The translations under genes and the position numbers were made by a program. Positions 34,047-42,137 of a stretch of DNA of 64,000 bases are shown here, piece after piece; within the stretch, counting starts at the first letter, position 1; every line of letters begins with the position of its first letter. The stretch is from assembly GCF_002288635.1 (NCBI RefSeq), contig NZ_NRSW01000001.1, positions 4,047,004 to 4,111,003 on the forward strand. Reading direction: 5' to 3'. Source of the DNA: Mucilaginibacter sp. MD40 (GTDB lineage Bacteria; Bacteroidota; Bacteroidia; Sphingobacteriales; Sphingobacteriaceae). The notes beneath the pieces are model-generated. The model did not search any database, was not told where the DNA came from, and saw nothing but the letters and a program-made list of their open reading frames with translations.

Positions 34047-35253
34047 AAGCTACCTGTAAGGTTAATAATTCCTGTAAGCGATCTAAAGCATCCATCCGGG
34101 CTGACTGCAAGCCTTTGATGCTATCCAATACCGATGCCAGATCGCCGGTATTCTGTTCATAAGCGAGTAGGGATGTTTTATAAGTATTCTGCAAAGCAGG
34201 AATGATATTTTGATTATAGTTTTTGAGCTGCCTTTTTTTGCTGCCCATGTCTGTTCTTAAACCGGCCAGCTGACCTTCGGCCTGGTTCAGCATATCCAGC
34301 TTCTTTTGCTGTAGTTCAGCCACCTCATACCGGATACCTTTCAGATTGGCCTTATATTCTTTGGATGCCCAGGGGACGATAGGTATGGTTACCGAAGCCA
34401 TTAAAATGTATTGGTTAGCCATTCCCCCATAGCTGAACATATGCCCTGCCTGGATACCAAAATCGGGCTTGCGCTTGCTGTATTCCACCTGTGCATTTAA
34501 TTGCTGTAAATCAATATTCCGGCTGATCCCTTTAATATCACTGCGGGCATTTGCAAGGCTTGCAGTATCTGTTACAGCAGTTTCGTAATCCTTTAATACC
34601 AAACTCGTATCCACTGTAAACGGCGTTTGCTTATCCCGGTTCATTAGCGTATTGAGCATGATATTCTTCTGGCTGATCTCATTGTTTAATTGTTCCCGGA
34701 TATTATCCAGCTGATACAAGTCTGCTTTGGCTTTGTAAATATTAGGAAGCTTTTCCTTGCCATAGGTAAGCCGGATATTCGCGTCCTTGAGCATATACTC
34801 TAACAGGCTTTGCGTATTCTGCAATAAAGCCAGTTTTTTCTCCAGCACGACCCGATCGTAATAGTTTTGCTTTGCCTGCGCGATCAGTTGATTTTTCAGG
34901 TAGTTCTTATCCTCGGCGGTTACTTTAGACATGCCTTTCATATAATCTTGCTTCGCCCGGAGCTTCGCCGGGTTGGTGAACATCTGCTCGGCCTGGACCA
35001 TAAAGGAACCTGTATTAGGGTTGACCTGGTAAGGAGTCTGGTATTGCCCTGCACTGATCTTTGGTGCATCCAGGCTTTTAGCGCCTGTAGCATAAACATC
35101 CTGTGCACTGATTTTGGCATCATAAGCCTGCAACGCCGGGTTAGCGGTAATACGTGCCAAAACGCTGTCTAAAGAGAGCCGTTGTGCTTTCACAGTACTT
35201 ACGCCCGCGAAACAGATGAGCATCGTAAATATAACTTGATAGGTTTTTTTCAT
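34021..35253 (-). CDS. cusC: TolC-family outer-membrane channel, CusC-like
   Basis: A 410-residue protein with signal peptide (IFTMLICFAGVSTVKAQ) and the two helical repeats of outer-membrane factors (SLDSVLARITANPALQAYDA near residue 27, second repeat near residue 220). It has no lipobox, so it is not lipid-anchored. It would form the trimeric channel for the Cus pump. It starts 4 bp after the CusA fragment and overlaps the first cusB, so the operon order is cusA, cusC, cusB, cusB. Confidence 0.9.
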   Translation of the reverse strand: MKKTYQVIFTMLICFAGVSTVKAQRLSLDSVLARITANPALQAYDAKISAQDVYATGAKSLDAPKISAGQYQTPYQVNPNTGSFMVQAEQMFTNPAKLRAKQDYMKGMSKVTAEDKNYLKNQLIAQAKQNYYDRVVLEKKLALLQNTQSLLEYMLKDANIRLTYGKEKLPNIYKAKADLYQLDNIREQLNNEISQKNIMLNTLMNRDKQTPFTVDTSLVLKDYETAVTDTASLANARSDIKGISRNIDLQQLNAQVEYSKRKPDFGIQAGHMFSYGGMANQYILMASVTIPIVPWASKEYKANLKGIRYEVAELQQKKLDMLNQAEGQLAGLRTDMGSKKRQLKNYNQNIIPALQNTYKTSLLAYEQNTGDLASVLDSIKGLQSARMDALDRLQELLTLQVAYEKENERY

Positions 35254-35257
35254 GATA

Positions 35258-37150
35258 TTATTCCTTTACCTCCAATACTTCCAGCTGGCCATGCTTCTTT
35301 AATTCGTATTCCTTTACCATTAAAAAGATCAGAGGGGTAACGAGTAAAATATGGGTGGAAGAAGTTAATACCCCGCCGATCATCGGCAGCACTATGGGCA
35401 GCATCACATCGCTTCCTGTTCCGGTAGCCCAGAGTACGGGCACTAAACCAAACAGGGCCACGCAAACGGTCATGAGTTTTGGCCGCAAGCGTTTCACTGC
35501 CCCATTCATCACATAAACGCGCAGATCTTCACGTGTAATGGTTTCTTTGGAATTTCCCTTCAGGGCGACCAACTGCTGCATCGCATCGTTCAGGTAGATC
35601 ACCATTACGATACCCGTTTCTACCGCGATACCAAAAAGCGCGATAAAGCCGACGGCTACCGCAACGGATAAATGCACCCCGAAGAAATACACCATGTATG
35701 CACCGCCGATCAAGGCGAAAGGAATACTAATCAAACTAAAAAATGCCTCCCTGATAGAGTGGAATGCAAAATACAAGCAGCCAAAAATGATAACCAATAC
35801 AATAGGAAGAATGAGCTTTAAGGTACGTTCTGCCCTGATCAAATTTTCATACTGGCCGCTCCACTCAATAAAGTATCCTTTAGGCAGCGCTTTCACCATG
35901 CTGTTAAGCCTGTCCTGTGCTTCTTTTACCGTACTGCCCAAGTCGCGATCACGTACATTGAATAGTACGGTGCCCCGTAATAGTGCGTTTTCAGACTGGA
36001 TCATTGCCGGGCCATCGCTGATCTTAATATCTGCAACGGAAGACAATGGTATCGGACCATAACTCATCGTTTGAACTAAGGTGCGCCTGATCTCATCCAG
36101 GTTACTCCGGTAATCCTGCGCAAGTCTAAGGTTAACACTGAAACGCCTGCGCCCTTCAATAGTAGGTGTCAGGTTCATCCCGCCCAATGCGCTTTCCACG
36201 ACCTCGTTCACATCATCTACACTCAGTCCATATCTGCCAATTGCATCTTTGTTGACCTGAATATCCAAATATTTACCGCCGGTGATCGGGTCAACATACA
36301 GATCTTTAACACCGTTAATGCCTTGCAAAGCCTGTTTCATCTGATTGGATAAGGCATAGATCGTATCCAAATTCTGACCATATACTTTTAATCCCACATC
36401 GGTACGGATACCTGTAGAAAGCATATTGATCCGGTTGATAATAGGCTGTGTCCAGCCATTCACTACGCCGGGTATTTGTAGTTTGCTATTGAGTTCATTA
36501 ATGATATCTTCCTTTTTAATACCCTTGCGCCATTCGCTGGTAGGTTTTAACAGAATGATGGTTTCCACCATGCTGATCGGAGAATTATCGGTTGCAGTAT
36601 TTGCCCGGCCTGCTTTTCCTAATACATTCTTTACTTCCGGTATGCTTTTAATGATCCTGTCCTGTACCTGCAACAGTTGCTTGGCTTCAGAATTGGATAC
36701 ATCCGGTAAGGTAACCGGCATAAACAGGATCGTTCCTTCATCGAGCGGCGGCATAAATTCACTGCCCAAACTCAACAACAGTGGGATACTGATCAACAGT
36801 GCTATGATATTAATTCCTATTGTCGTTTTACGCCAGGTAATGCACCAGTTTAAAATGGGCCGGTAAACGCGTTCCAAAAAACGGTTCAATGGGTTACGGT
36901 CATCTGAGCTCAATTTACCTTTCAGAAAAAAGGAAATAAGTACCGGGGCCAGCGTAACTGCGAGGATCGCATCGATAGCCAGTATGAAGGTTTTTGTCCA
37001 GGCTAAAGGGCCAAACAATTTACCTTCCTGTCCTTCCAGCATAAATACCGGGAGAAAGGAAGCTACGATGATCAGCGTAGAAAAGAACACGCCACGTCCG
37101 ACCTGCTTGCAGGATGCTTCTATAATTTTAATTCTTTCTGCTGTAGTCAT
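35258..37150 (-). CDS. cusA: CusA C-terminal portion (split RND copper/silver pump)
   Basis: 630 residues from an ATG that overlaps the stop of the N-terminal portion (ATGA). It begins in the cytosolic loop before transmembrane helix 5 (MTTAERIKIIEASCKQVGRG) and holds helices 5-12, the second periplasmic loop and the end of the pump. FMPPLDEGTILFMPVTLPDV carries the MPxTLP Met that in E. coli CusA belongs to the Cu(I)/Ag(I) site. With the N-terminal part the sum is about 1054 residues, the normal CusA length, and no residues appear to be missing at the join. It may work as two polypeptides or be a frameshifted gene. Confidence 0.9.
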   Translation of the reverse strand: MTTAERIKIIEASCKQVGRGVFFSTLIIVASFLPVFMLEGQEGKLFGPLAWTKTFILAIDAILAVTLAPVLISFFLKGKLSSDDRNPLNRFLERVYRPILNWCITWRKTTIGINIIALLISIPLLLSLGSEFMPPLDEGTILFMPVTLPDVSNSEAKQLLQVQDRIIKSIPEVKNVLGKAGRANTATDNSPISMVETIILLKPTSEWRKGIKKEDIINELNSKLQIPGVVNGWTQPIINRINMLSTGIRTDVGLKVYGQNLDTIYALSNQMKQALQGINGVKDLYVDPITGGKYLDIQVNKDAIGRYGLSVDDVNEVVESALGGMNLTPTIEGRRRFSVNLRLAQDYRSNLDEIRRTLVQTMSYGPIPLSSVADIKISDGPAMIQSENALLRGTVLFNVRDRDLGSTVKEAQDRLNSMVKALPKGYFIEWSGQYENLIRAERTLKLILPIVLVIIFGCLYFAFHSIREAFFSLISIPFALIGGAYMVYFFGVHLSVAVAVGFIALFGIAVETGIVMVIYLNDAMQQLVALKGNSKETITREDLRVYVMNGAVKRLRPKLMTVCVALFGLVPVLWATGTGSDVMLPIVLPMIGGVLTSSTHILLVTPLIFLMVKEYELKKHGQLEVLEVKE

Positions 37151-38421
37151 GACTTTTCTTTTTCTTGTGCAGCGGATAAATTCCGGTGCGAGTTTTCTAC
37201 CATGACGATCCCGTTATCTACGATCACCCCGATGGCCAAAGCGATACCCGTTAAGGACATGATATTGGAGGATATTCCAAAAGCATTGAGCAGGATAAAG
37301 CTGGCGGCAATGGTAATGGGAATTTGAATAATAATACTTAAAGCGCTTTTTAAACTCAATAAGAACAGGATAACGATGATAGACACCGTGATCATTTCCT
37401 CGATCAGCGTATGTTTGACAGAGCCGATAGCGTTTTCGATCAATTCGCTCCTGTCATAAGCGATCTTAAATTTCACACCCGGCGGTAAGCCTTTTTGGAT
37501 ATCGGCCATTTTATCTTTAACAGCATGAATAACCTTATCCGCGTTTTCGCCGTAGCGCATGACGACAATACCGCCAACCGCTTCCCCTTCACCGTTCTGA
37601 TCAAATATGCCCAGGCGAAGATCACCGCCCATTTGAACAGTTGCAATATCTTTTACCCTGACAGGTATGGTTTTGATGGTTCCGATGGAAATATTTTCTA
37701 CATCCTGCAAACTCTTGATATACCCGAGGCCACGGACAATATAACCGGTGCCGTTCATTTCAAACTTGCGCCCGCCCACATCATTGTTATTGCTTTTAAC
37801 AGCCTTTAATACCTGTGATAGGGGAATATTATAATAGCTGAGTTTATGCGGGTCTATATTGATCTGGTACTGCTTTTCAAAGCCACCGAAAGAGGCTACT
37901 TCACTTACGCCCGGAACGGTTTGCAGCCCTAATTTGACATACCAGTCCTGTAAGGCCCGCTGTTCGCCCAGGTCAATTCCCTTAGCATCCAGTGTGTACC
38001 ACAGGATATGGCCCACACCCGTTCCGTCCGGCCCGAGGGTTGGCGTGATGCCTTCCGGCAGCAAACGCTGCGCATAACTTAACCTTTCCAGTACACGACT
38101 GCGTGCCCAATATACATCTGTATTATCCTGAAAGACTACATAGACAAAGCTCATCCCAAACATGGAGGTGGCCCTTATGGCCTTTACTTTGGGGATGCCC
38201 TGCAAATTACTCACCAGCGGGTAAGTCACCTGGTCTTCCATGATCTGCGGGCTGCGGCCTTCCCATTCCGTAAATACGATTACCTGGTTTTCCGAAAGGT
38301 CGGGAATGGCATCAATAGGATTTTCTCTTACGGAATAAGCTCCCCATGCAAAAAGCACAATGGCGATCAGTAATACGATATACCTGTTTTTTAAGGACAG
38401 GGTAATAAGTTGATTGATCAT
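37147..38421 (-). CDS. cusA: CusA N-terminal portion (split RND copper/silver pump)
   Basis: 424 residues: membrane helix 1 (YIVLLIAIVLFAWGAYSVRE), first periplasmic domain with CusA-type segments (SEVASFGGFEKQYQINIDPH), then helices 2-4. The helix 4 signature ALAIGVIVDNGIVMVENSHR is of the AIG..VD..IVMVEN type found in Cu/Ag pumps. It ends SAAQEKEKS with a TGA that overlaps the next ATG. The pump therefore splits between helix 4 and helix 5 at a cytosolic loop. It starts 60 bp after the small metal-binding-domain gene. Confidence 0.9.
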   Translation of the reverse strand: MINQLITLSLKNRYIVLLIAIVLFAWGAYSVRENPIDAIPDLSENQVIVFTEWEGRSPQIMEDQVTYPLVSNLQGIPKVKAIRATSMFGMSFVYVVFQDNTDVYWARSRVLERLSYAQRLLPEGITPTLGPDGTGVGHILWYTLDAKGIDLGEQRALQDWYVKLGLQTVPGVSEVASFGGFEKQYQINIDPHKLSYYNIPLSQVLKAVKSNNNDVGGRKFEMNGTGYIVRGLGYIKSLQDVENISIGTIKTIPVRVKDIATVQMGGDLRLGIFDQNGEGEAVGGIVVMRYGENADKVIHAVKDKMADIQKGLPPGVKFKIAYDRSELIENAIGSVKHTLIEEMITVSIIVILFLLSLKSALSIIIQIPITIAASFILLNAFGISSNIMSLTGIALAIGVIVDNGIVMVENSHRNLSAAQEKEKS

Positions 38422-38437
38422 CTTAAAGGTTTTGATA

Positions 38438-38474
38438 AGCCCGCCTATCCGCCAGGTGGCAGAGGGACGGGCTT
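38438..38474 (-). other. Inter-gene hairpin between the small metal-binding gene and cusA
   Basis: AAGCCCG at 38438-38444 pairs with CGGGCTT at 38468-38474, with further pairing (CCGCC/GGTGG-like) inside. No long T run follows on the minus strand, so I read it as an mRNA processing or attenuation structure, not a full terminator. Confidence 0.4.
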
Positions 38475-38481
38475 AAATGAA

Positions 38482-38742
38482 TTACATCTTCATTGTTTCA
38501 GCTTTCTTTTTTGCTGGTTCCTTTTTTACCAGTTCCATGCCGCATTTAGGGCATTTGCCCGGTTTGTCGCTTAATACATCCGGGTGCATACCGCAGGTGT
38601 ATTGTACCTTTTCAGGTTTCACCACTGGCTTTACCTTTTTTGTTTTGGTCGTGTCTGATAAAGCTTTGACAGGCAGGCTGCCAGCAAATACGGTTGCACC
38701 GGAGAAAAGAATGGCCATAGCCATCAGGGTTACTTTTTTCAT
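38482..38742 (-). CDS. Small secreted heavy-metal-binding-domain protein
   Basis: 86 residues from the ATG beginning MKKVTLMAMA; the frame is open twelve codons further. A signal peptide (LMAMAILFSGATVFAG) is followed by a Lys-rich linker and one heavy-metal-binding domain, YTCGMHPDVLSDKPGKCPKC then GMELVKKE, with a Lys/Met tail ending AETMKM. This is the free-standing version of the domain fused to both CusB proteins and the multicopper oxidase here. It is a likely periplasmic Cu/Ag/Pb chaperone. It precedes split cusA by 60 bp. Confidence 0.85.
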   Translation of the reverse strand: MKKVTLMAMAILFSGATVFAGSLPVKALSDTTKTKKVKPVVKPEKVQYTCGMHPDVLSDKPGKCPKCGMELVKKEPAKKKAETMKM

Positions 38743-38781
38743 TTTTTTTAATTTGAAAATGAACAAATAGACGCGCATCCC

Positions 38782-39204
38782 TTAAGAATGATTAATTTTT
38801 GACAGATAATAATTGATTCGGTACTGATGGTGATAAGCATCGTAAGAAAACAAATCACTATCCGCCCTGAAGTTGCCATCTATCAAGTCGAAAGCTTTAC
38901 CGTCCCTGTATATATTTTTCAAATTTTCCAGGGTAAGCGAATGTATCTTTTCCGAATCTTTCAAGCTGAAATAATAAGAAACAACGGGTTTAAAAAGATT
39001 AAGTTTACCTCCGGGACGCTCACGTTCGTATATGATGATGACGCCTCTATCCACAACTTTATACTCAGAAGGTTGATGTTGTTGAACGGCAGTAATGACA
39101 GTACTATTTGAAAGGATTTTGCTAGCATTTAAGCTATGAGCCTGAATAAGTGTTGTTGAAAACAACAATACAGGCAATATGGTTGAAAATGTGATAGTTT
39201 TCAT
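38782..39204 (-). CDS. Exported protein of unknown function
   Basis: 140 residues with signal peptide (ILPVLLFSTTLIQAHS). The mature part has a beta-like stretch (YKVVDRGVIIIYERERPGG) and a helical region with many Tyr and Asp (DLFSYDAYHHQYRINYYLSK). No known motif. It lies 39 bp upstream of the metal-binding-domain gene on the same strand, so it may be the first gene of the Cus operon. It is probably periplasmic. Confidence 0.6.
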   Translation of the reverse strand: MKTITFSTILPVLLFSTTLIQAHSLNASKILSNSTVITAVQQHQPSEYKVVDRGVIIIYERERPGGKLNLFKPVVSYYFSLKDSEKIHSLTLENLKNIYRDGKAFDLIDGNFRADSDLFSYDAYHHQYRINYYLSKINHS

Positions 39205-39330
39205 TTTTTAAAAATTTAAATAAATATCCCACTGCATGAGTTTGCAGCAAAATTTGATTAATAAAAAAAGAGATTTGTAGGTTTAAGAGCAAGATGCTCC
39301 ATTAAACCGTAAGAAAAGAGGAGAAAGGAA

Positions 39331-39705
39331 TCAGATTCTGTAAGTACAAAACAGTGTGTAAAGCGCATCCTGAGTGGCTGGCGGCGCATGACTATTATAA
39401 GCCATGGCATTTTTGACGCTTATGTTTTCAGCAGGTATTTGGATATAATACTCAGCAATTACTACTGCAAATTGTACATATACAATGGAGCTTGCTTTTG
39501 CAAAGACATGATTGTCTTTTATCTTAAACTCTTGTTTAGTTGTTTTACAACAAGAAGGATCGGACTTGTTCGGACAATTCAGTTGTGCAGTTTTAGCAAT
39601 ACTGACGGTTGAAAGTTGCCCGCAGCAATAAAATCTATTTACGGAAACCCCGTAAACAGAGATTGCATAAGCAAATACGAGTAATATGGCAATTACTTTT
39701 TTCAA
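39331..39705 (-). CDS. HYC_CC_PP-type exported small protein
   Basis: 124 residues with N-terminal signal (VIAILLVFAYAISVYGVS). The family pattern is visible: FYCCGQ near residue 25 (where relatives often have HYC), a double Cys DPSCCKTTKQEFKIKDNH, and Pro-Pro in SHAPPATQ. Such proteins of Bacteroidota lie near copper and silver genes and are presumed periplasmic. The six or so Cys would bind metal or form disulfides; this is inference. It is transcribed alone, with a 126-bp gap before the next gene. Confidence 0.7.
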   Translation of the reverse strand: MKKVIAILLVFAYAISVYGVSVNRFYCCGQLSTVSIAKTAQLNCPNKSDPSCCKTTKQEFKIKDNHVFAKASSIVYVQFAVVIAEYYIQIPAENISVKNAMAYNSHAPPATQDALYTLFCTYRI

Positions 39706-40028
39706 TACACAAATATAGATAAAGAACTATTAATATTAACACGCACTACAGTAAAAAGTTTGTACAAAGCGAACTTTTATGAAAAGACAGTTGTTCACGC
39801 GCAGTCGGCCATGCTAACTGCCAATACACTATATTTAATATTTAATTAAACAATTGAGATAATCCAAAGCCATGTAATGCTTTTAAACGGGCCGCAACTA
39901 ACTATTTTTGACATCAACAACAACTAACTAGCTAAAATATTAAGGCAGCAACCAAAGATCAGAATCAGATTAATTTGGCCAAGTTGAAAAAAATTGAAAA
40001 ACTCTTGAAATAGCCTGTTAGATATAAT
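39706..40028. other. Gap without a recognisable gene
   Basis: AT-rich sequence between the HYC_CC_PP gene start and the terminator of the next gene. It must hold the promoter for 39331-39705; no consensus element was located with confidence and no coding frame seen. Confidence 0.5.
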
Positions 40029-40051
40029 AACGCCCCGTAAGCCGGGGCGTT
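40029..40051 (-). terminator. GC-rich hairpin terminator
   Basis: AACGCCCC at 40029-40036 and GGGGCGTT at 40044-40051 form a perfect 8-bp stem with a 7-base loop, 16 bp after the stop of the 61-residue secreted gene. On the minus strand a short T-rich stretch (ATTATATC) follows. Confidence 0.8.
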
Positions 40052-40067
40052 TAAAACTAAGTTAAAT

Positions 40068-40253
40068 TTACATTTTCATTTTACCCATTGAGGTTCCTTT
40101 TTTCATTTTCATTGGCTTTTTCTTCTTATGAAGAACTTTTTTCTTATGGGTTTGCAATACGTCAACTTTCACAGCTGAGTTTATGTTTGGTTCCGCGTAG
40201 ACGCTGCCAAATGAGATTGCAGCTAAAGCAATTATACAACAAAAATTTTTCAT
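40068..40253 (-). CDS. Small exported Lys/Met-rich protein
   Basis: 61 residues: signal peptide (FCCIIALAAISFGSVYA) and a basic tail of THKKKVLHKKKKPMKMKKGT followed by SMGKMKM. The end contains four Met and few other features, similar to tails of the CusB and metal-binding-domain proteins here, which suggests Cu(I)/Ag(I) contact in the periplasm. It has its own terminator. No family recognised. Confidence 0.6.
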   Translation of the reverse strand: MKNFCCIIALAAISFGSVYAEPNINSAVKVDVLQTHKKKVLHKKKKPMKMKKGTSMGKMKM

Positions 40254-40516
40254 GGTATTTTTAATTTGTTATTAAGGTACTCACGTTTACACACAATAGT
40301 CATTCCAATATTTGAAATGCTATGGATCAAACTGCAATTAATCGCGTTAACTGGCTTTAACAATTGTTATCAGACCGCATACCTCACTCGCTCCTTTTGC
40401 GTGCTAAAAGCGAATCCCCCAATGTACAATGAATATGCGGTTTTTGGTAATACAGAACTTACAAATGCAAATCGACCAACGGACAAATTTTTAAAGTGTT
40501 TGATTGGCAATTCCTG

Positions 40517-41167
40517 CTATCTTTTCTTTTTTGAAAATTGTTTTTTGGGTAATATTTTTTTCCTGTTGAGCAATAGGCCTTCCAGCCGGGCTATTGTCTT
40601 GTTTAAGATAACAATAATGAGAAAGGCAATAATCAACGTAATAACTAATCCAATAATTGGCCAGGTATTGTCTGCAGACGATTTTCGCCCAACAGATTTT
40701 CCATTACTCTGCATATCATTGTTTACAGGTTGCATGGTTTTCCACTCGCTTCTTATATAAGAAATGATATCCTTAACGTCCTTATTGGTCAGGTTACTGA
40801 ACACCGGCATCGGCTGCTGATTAAATTTATTATAAATCTCCAATGCCTCTGGATTCTTTTTTTCAATCAGGGCCTGATTGTTTTGTATCCAACTAATCAG
40901 ATAATCTTCTTTATGACCCATTGTCACCATTGGCCCTAGGGCCGGCCCCACCATTTGTTCATCTATTTTATGACAGGTGCCACAGTTGTTGGCTGTGAAT
41001 AATGCCTTACCTTTGACTGGATCCTGCGCAACCGCAAATTGTATAGCCGATAGCAGAATTAAGTTAATGATTAGTAATCTACGGGTGAATTGATCTGAAC
41101 TCATAGCAATAGCTTTTAATGGTTTAAAGGAGGCGGGTGATATAGCGCTTACTATTTCCGCTTTCAT
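40517..41167 (-). CDS. Membrane-anchored mono-haem cytochrome c (first copy)
   Basis: Up to 216 residues; the start could be the ATG at 41101 (MSSDQFTRRL), which leaves a clean signal (LLIINLILLSAIQFAVAQ). One haem site, CGTCH, lies in KGKALFTANNCGTCHKID, with the axial Met probably in QQPMPVFSNLTNKDV. A C-terminal membrane helix (IIGLVITLIIAFLIIVIL) anchors it. It is a class I cytochrome for electron transfer, perhaps taking electrons from Cu(I) oxidation. A close paralogue lies at 60371-60961. The longer start would overlap the preceding gene by 4 bp. Confidence 0.88.
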   Translation of the reverse strand: MKAEIVSAISPASFKPLKAIAMSSDQFTRRLLIINLILLSAIQFAVAQDPVKGKALFTANNCGTCHKIDEQMVGPALGPMVTMGHKEDYLISWIQNNQALIEKKNPEALEIYNKFNQQPMPVFSNLTNKDVKDIISYIRSEWKTMQPVNNDMQSNGKSVGRKSSADNTWPIIGLVITLIIAFLIIVILNKTIARLEGLLLNRKKILPKKQFSKKKR

Positions 41168-41592
41168 TTACTAAACTCGATATTAACATCCCTGTCGTGC
41201 AGATGAAAAATTATTTTTTCAATTCTCTGATCGGTCCGCCGCACTGTCAATCCATAATCTGAATATTTACTTCCGCTCGGGTGAACCCCAAAACCTTTTA
41301 AAACAGTAATATATTTGTTGGAATGCATAATGCTCATAGGAATTGGCATGACAGATGTATCCCCGGTAATATTCTCGTCAGACTTCTTAACGAAAACACT
41401 ATATCCCGGATTTGTTGGCATGTTAGTTTTGACCCTGATGACTGTATTTTCCGTATGAAAGCCTGAGGCGTCCGATTGGGGGCTTATTACAATTTGTTTA
41501 TTCTGATAACGACGATAACATGAAGAAAAAAAATCTATGTCGACCTGCGGTTCAGCTTTCGATTCTTTAAATAAATTAAAAAATTTTATCAT
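41164..41592 (-). CDS. Protein of unknown function in the CopB operon
   Basis: 142 residues, soluble and without signal. Notable pieces are DIDFFSSCYRRYQNKQIVIS near the start, a central beta-rich part, and the end KIIFHLHDRDVNIEFSK. I do not recognise the family. It lies 15 bp after the acetyltransferase gene and overlaps the cytochrome gene by 4 bp if that starts at its first ATG, so it is part of the TlpA-CopB transcript. Confidence 0.55.
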   Translation of the reverse strand: MIKFFNLFKESKAEPQVDIDFFSSCYRRYQNKQIVISPQSDASGFHTENTVIRVKTNMPTNPGYSVFVKKSDENITGDTSVMPIPMSIMHSNKYITVLKGFGVHPSGSKYSDYGLTVRRTDQRIEKIIFHLHDRDVNIEFSK

Positions 41593-41607
41593 TTTTTTAG
41601 CAAATGG

Positions 41608-42111
41608 TTAATGAGATAATTTAACATCATGATCTTCTAAATCGAGCGTAAGCTTTATAAAATTATTTTCTGCTAATCCGATTTGGATAAATCCACAATT
41701 TTTAAAAACTGAAAGCGCAGGCTTATTTTCACTGTAAATTTTTGTGTAGAGACGTTTTAATTTGAGATAGGAGAAGGCATAGTTGCTAACCAAGGATAAG
41801 GCCCTACCCGCTATTCCTTTACCCCAAAATAGTTTTTCTCCGATAAGGACATTGCATCGGGCCTCTTCATCTGAAATATTCGTTAGCTCGATATTTCCAA
41901 TATGATGATCAGGAAAATTCAAGCATATGGCAAAACATTTATCTGTTGTATTCTGCAGCACATAAGATAACCAGGCAGCTTCTAAATCCATCGATATGTA
42001 TTTTTCCGGATTTTCCCCGGTTAATTTCCACAGCTCTGGATCAATACTCCACTTTAAATTATTTTCCGCATCGCTAATCAGCAAAGGCCTGATGTAAATT
42101 GAATAATCCAT
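41608..42111 (-). CDS. GNAT-family N-acetyltransferase
   Basis: 167 residues with the acetyltransferase fold of the RimJ/SpeG-like type: IYIRPLLISDAENNLKWSID at the start, the strand and pyrophosphate-binding loop region LIGEKLFWGKGIAGRALSLV, and the end segment KRLYTKIYSENKPALSVFKN followed by CGFIQIG. The acceptor cannot be told from sequence. Located 26 bp after the copper ATPase, it is likely cotranscribed; why an acetyltransferase accompanies a copper pump is unclear. Confidence 0.85.
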   Translation of the reverse strand: MDYSIYIRPLLISDAENNLKWSIDPELWKLTGENPEKYISMDLEAAWLSYVLQNTTDKCFAICLNFPDHHIGNIELTNISDEEARCNVLIGEKLFWGKGIAGRALSLVSNYAFSYLKLKRLYTKIYSENKPALSVFKNCGFIQIGLAENNFIKLTLDLEDHDVKLSH

Positions 42112-42137
42112 GCCATCATTCTATTATTAATTTATAA

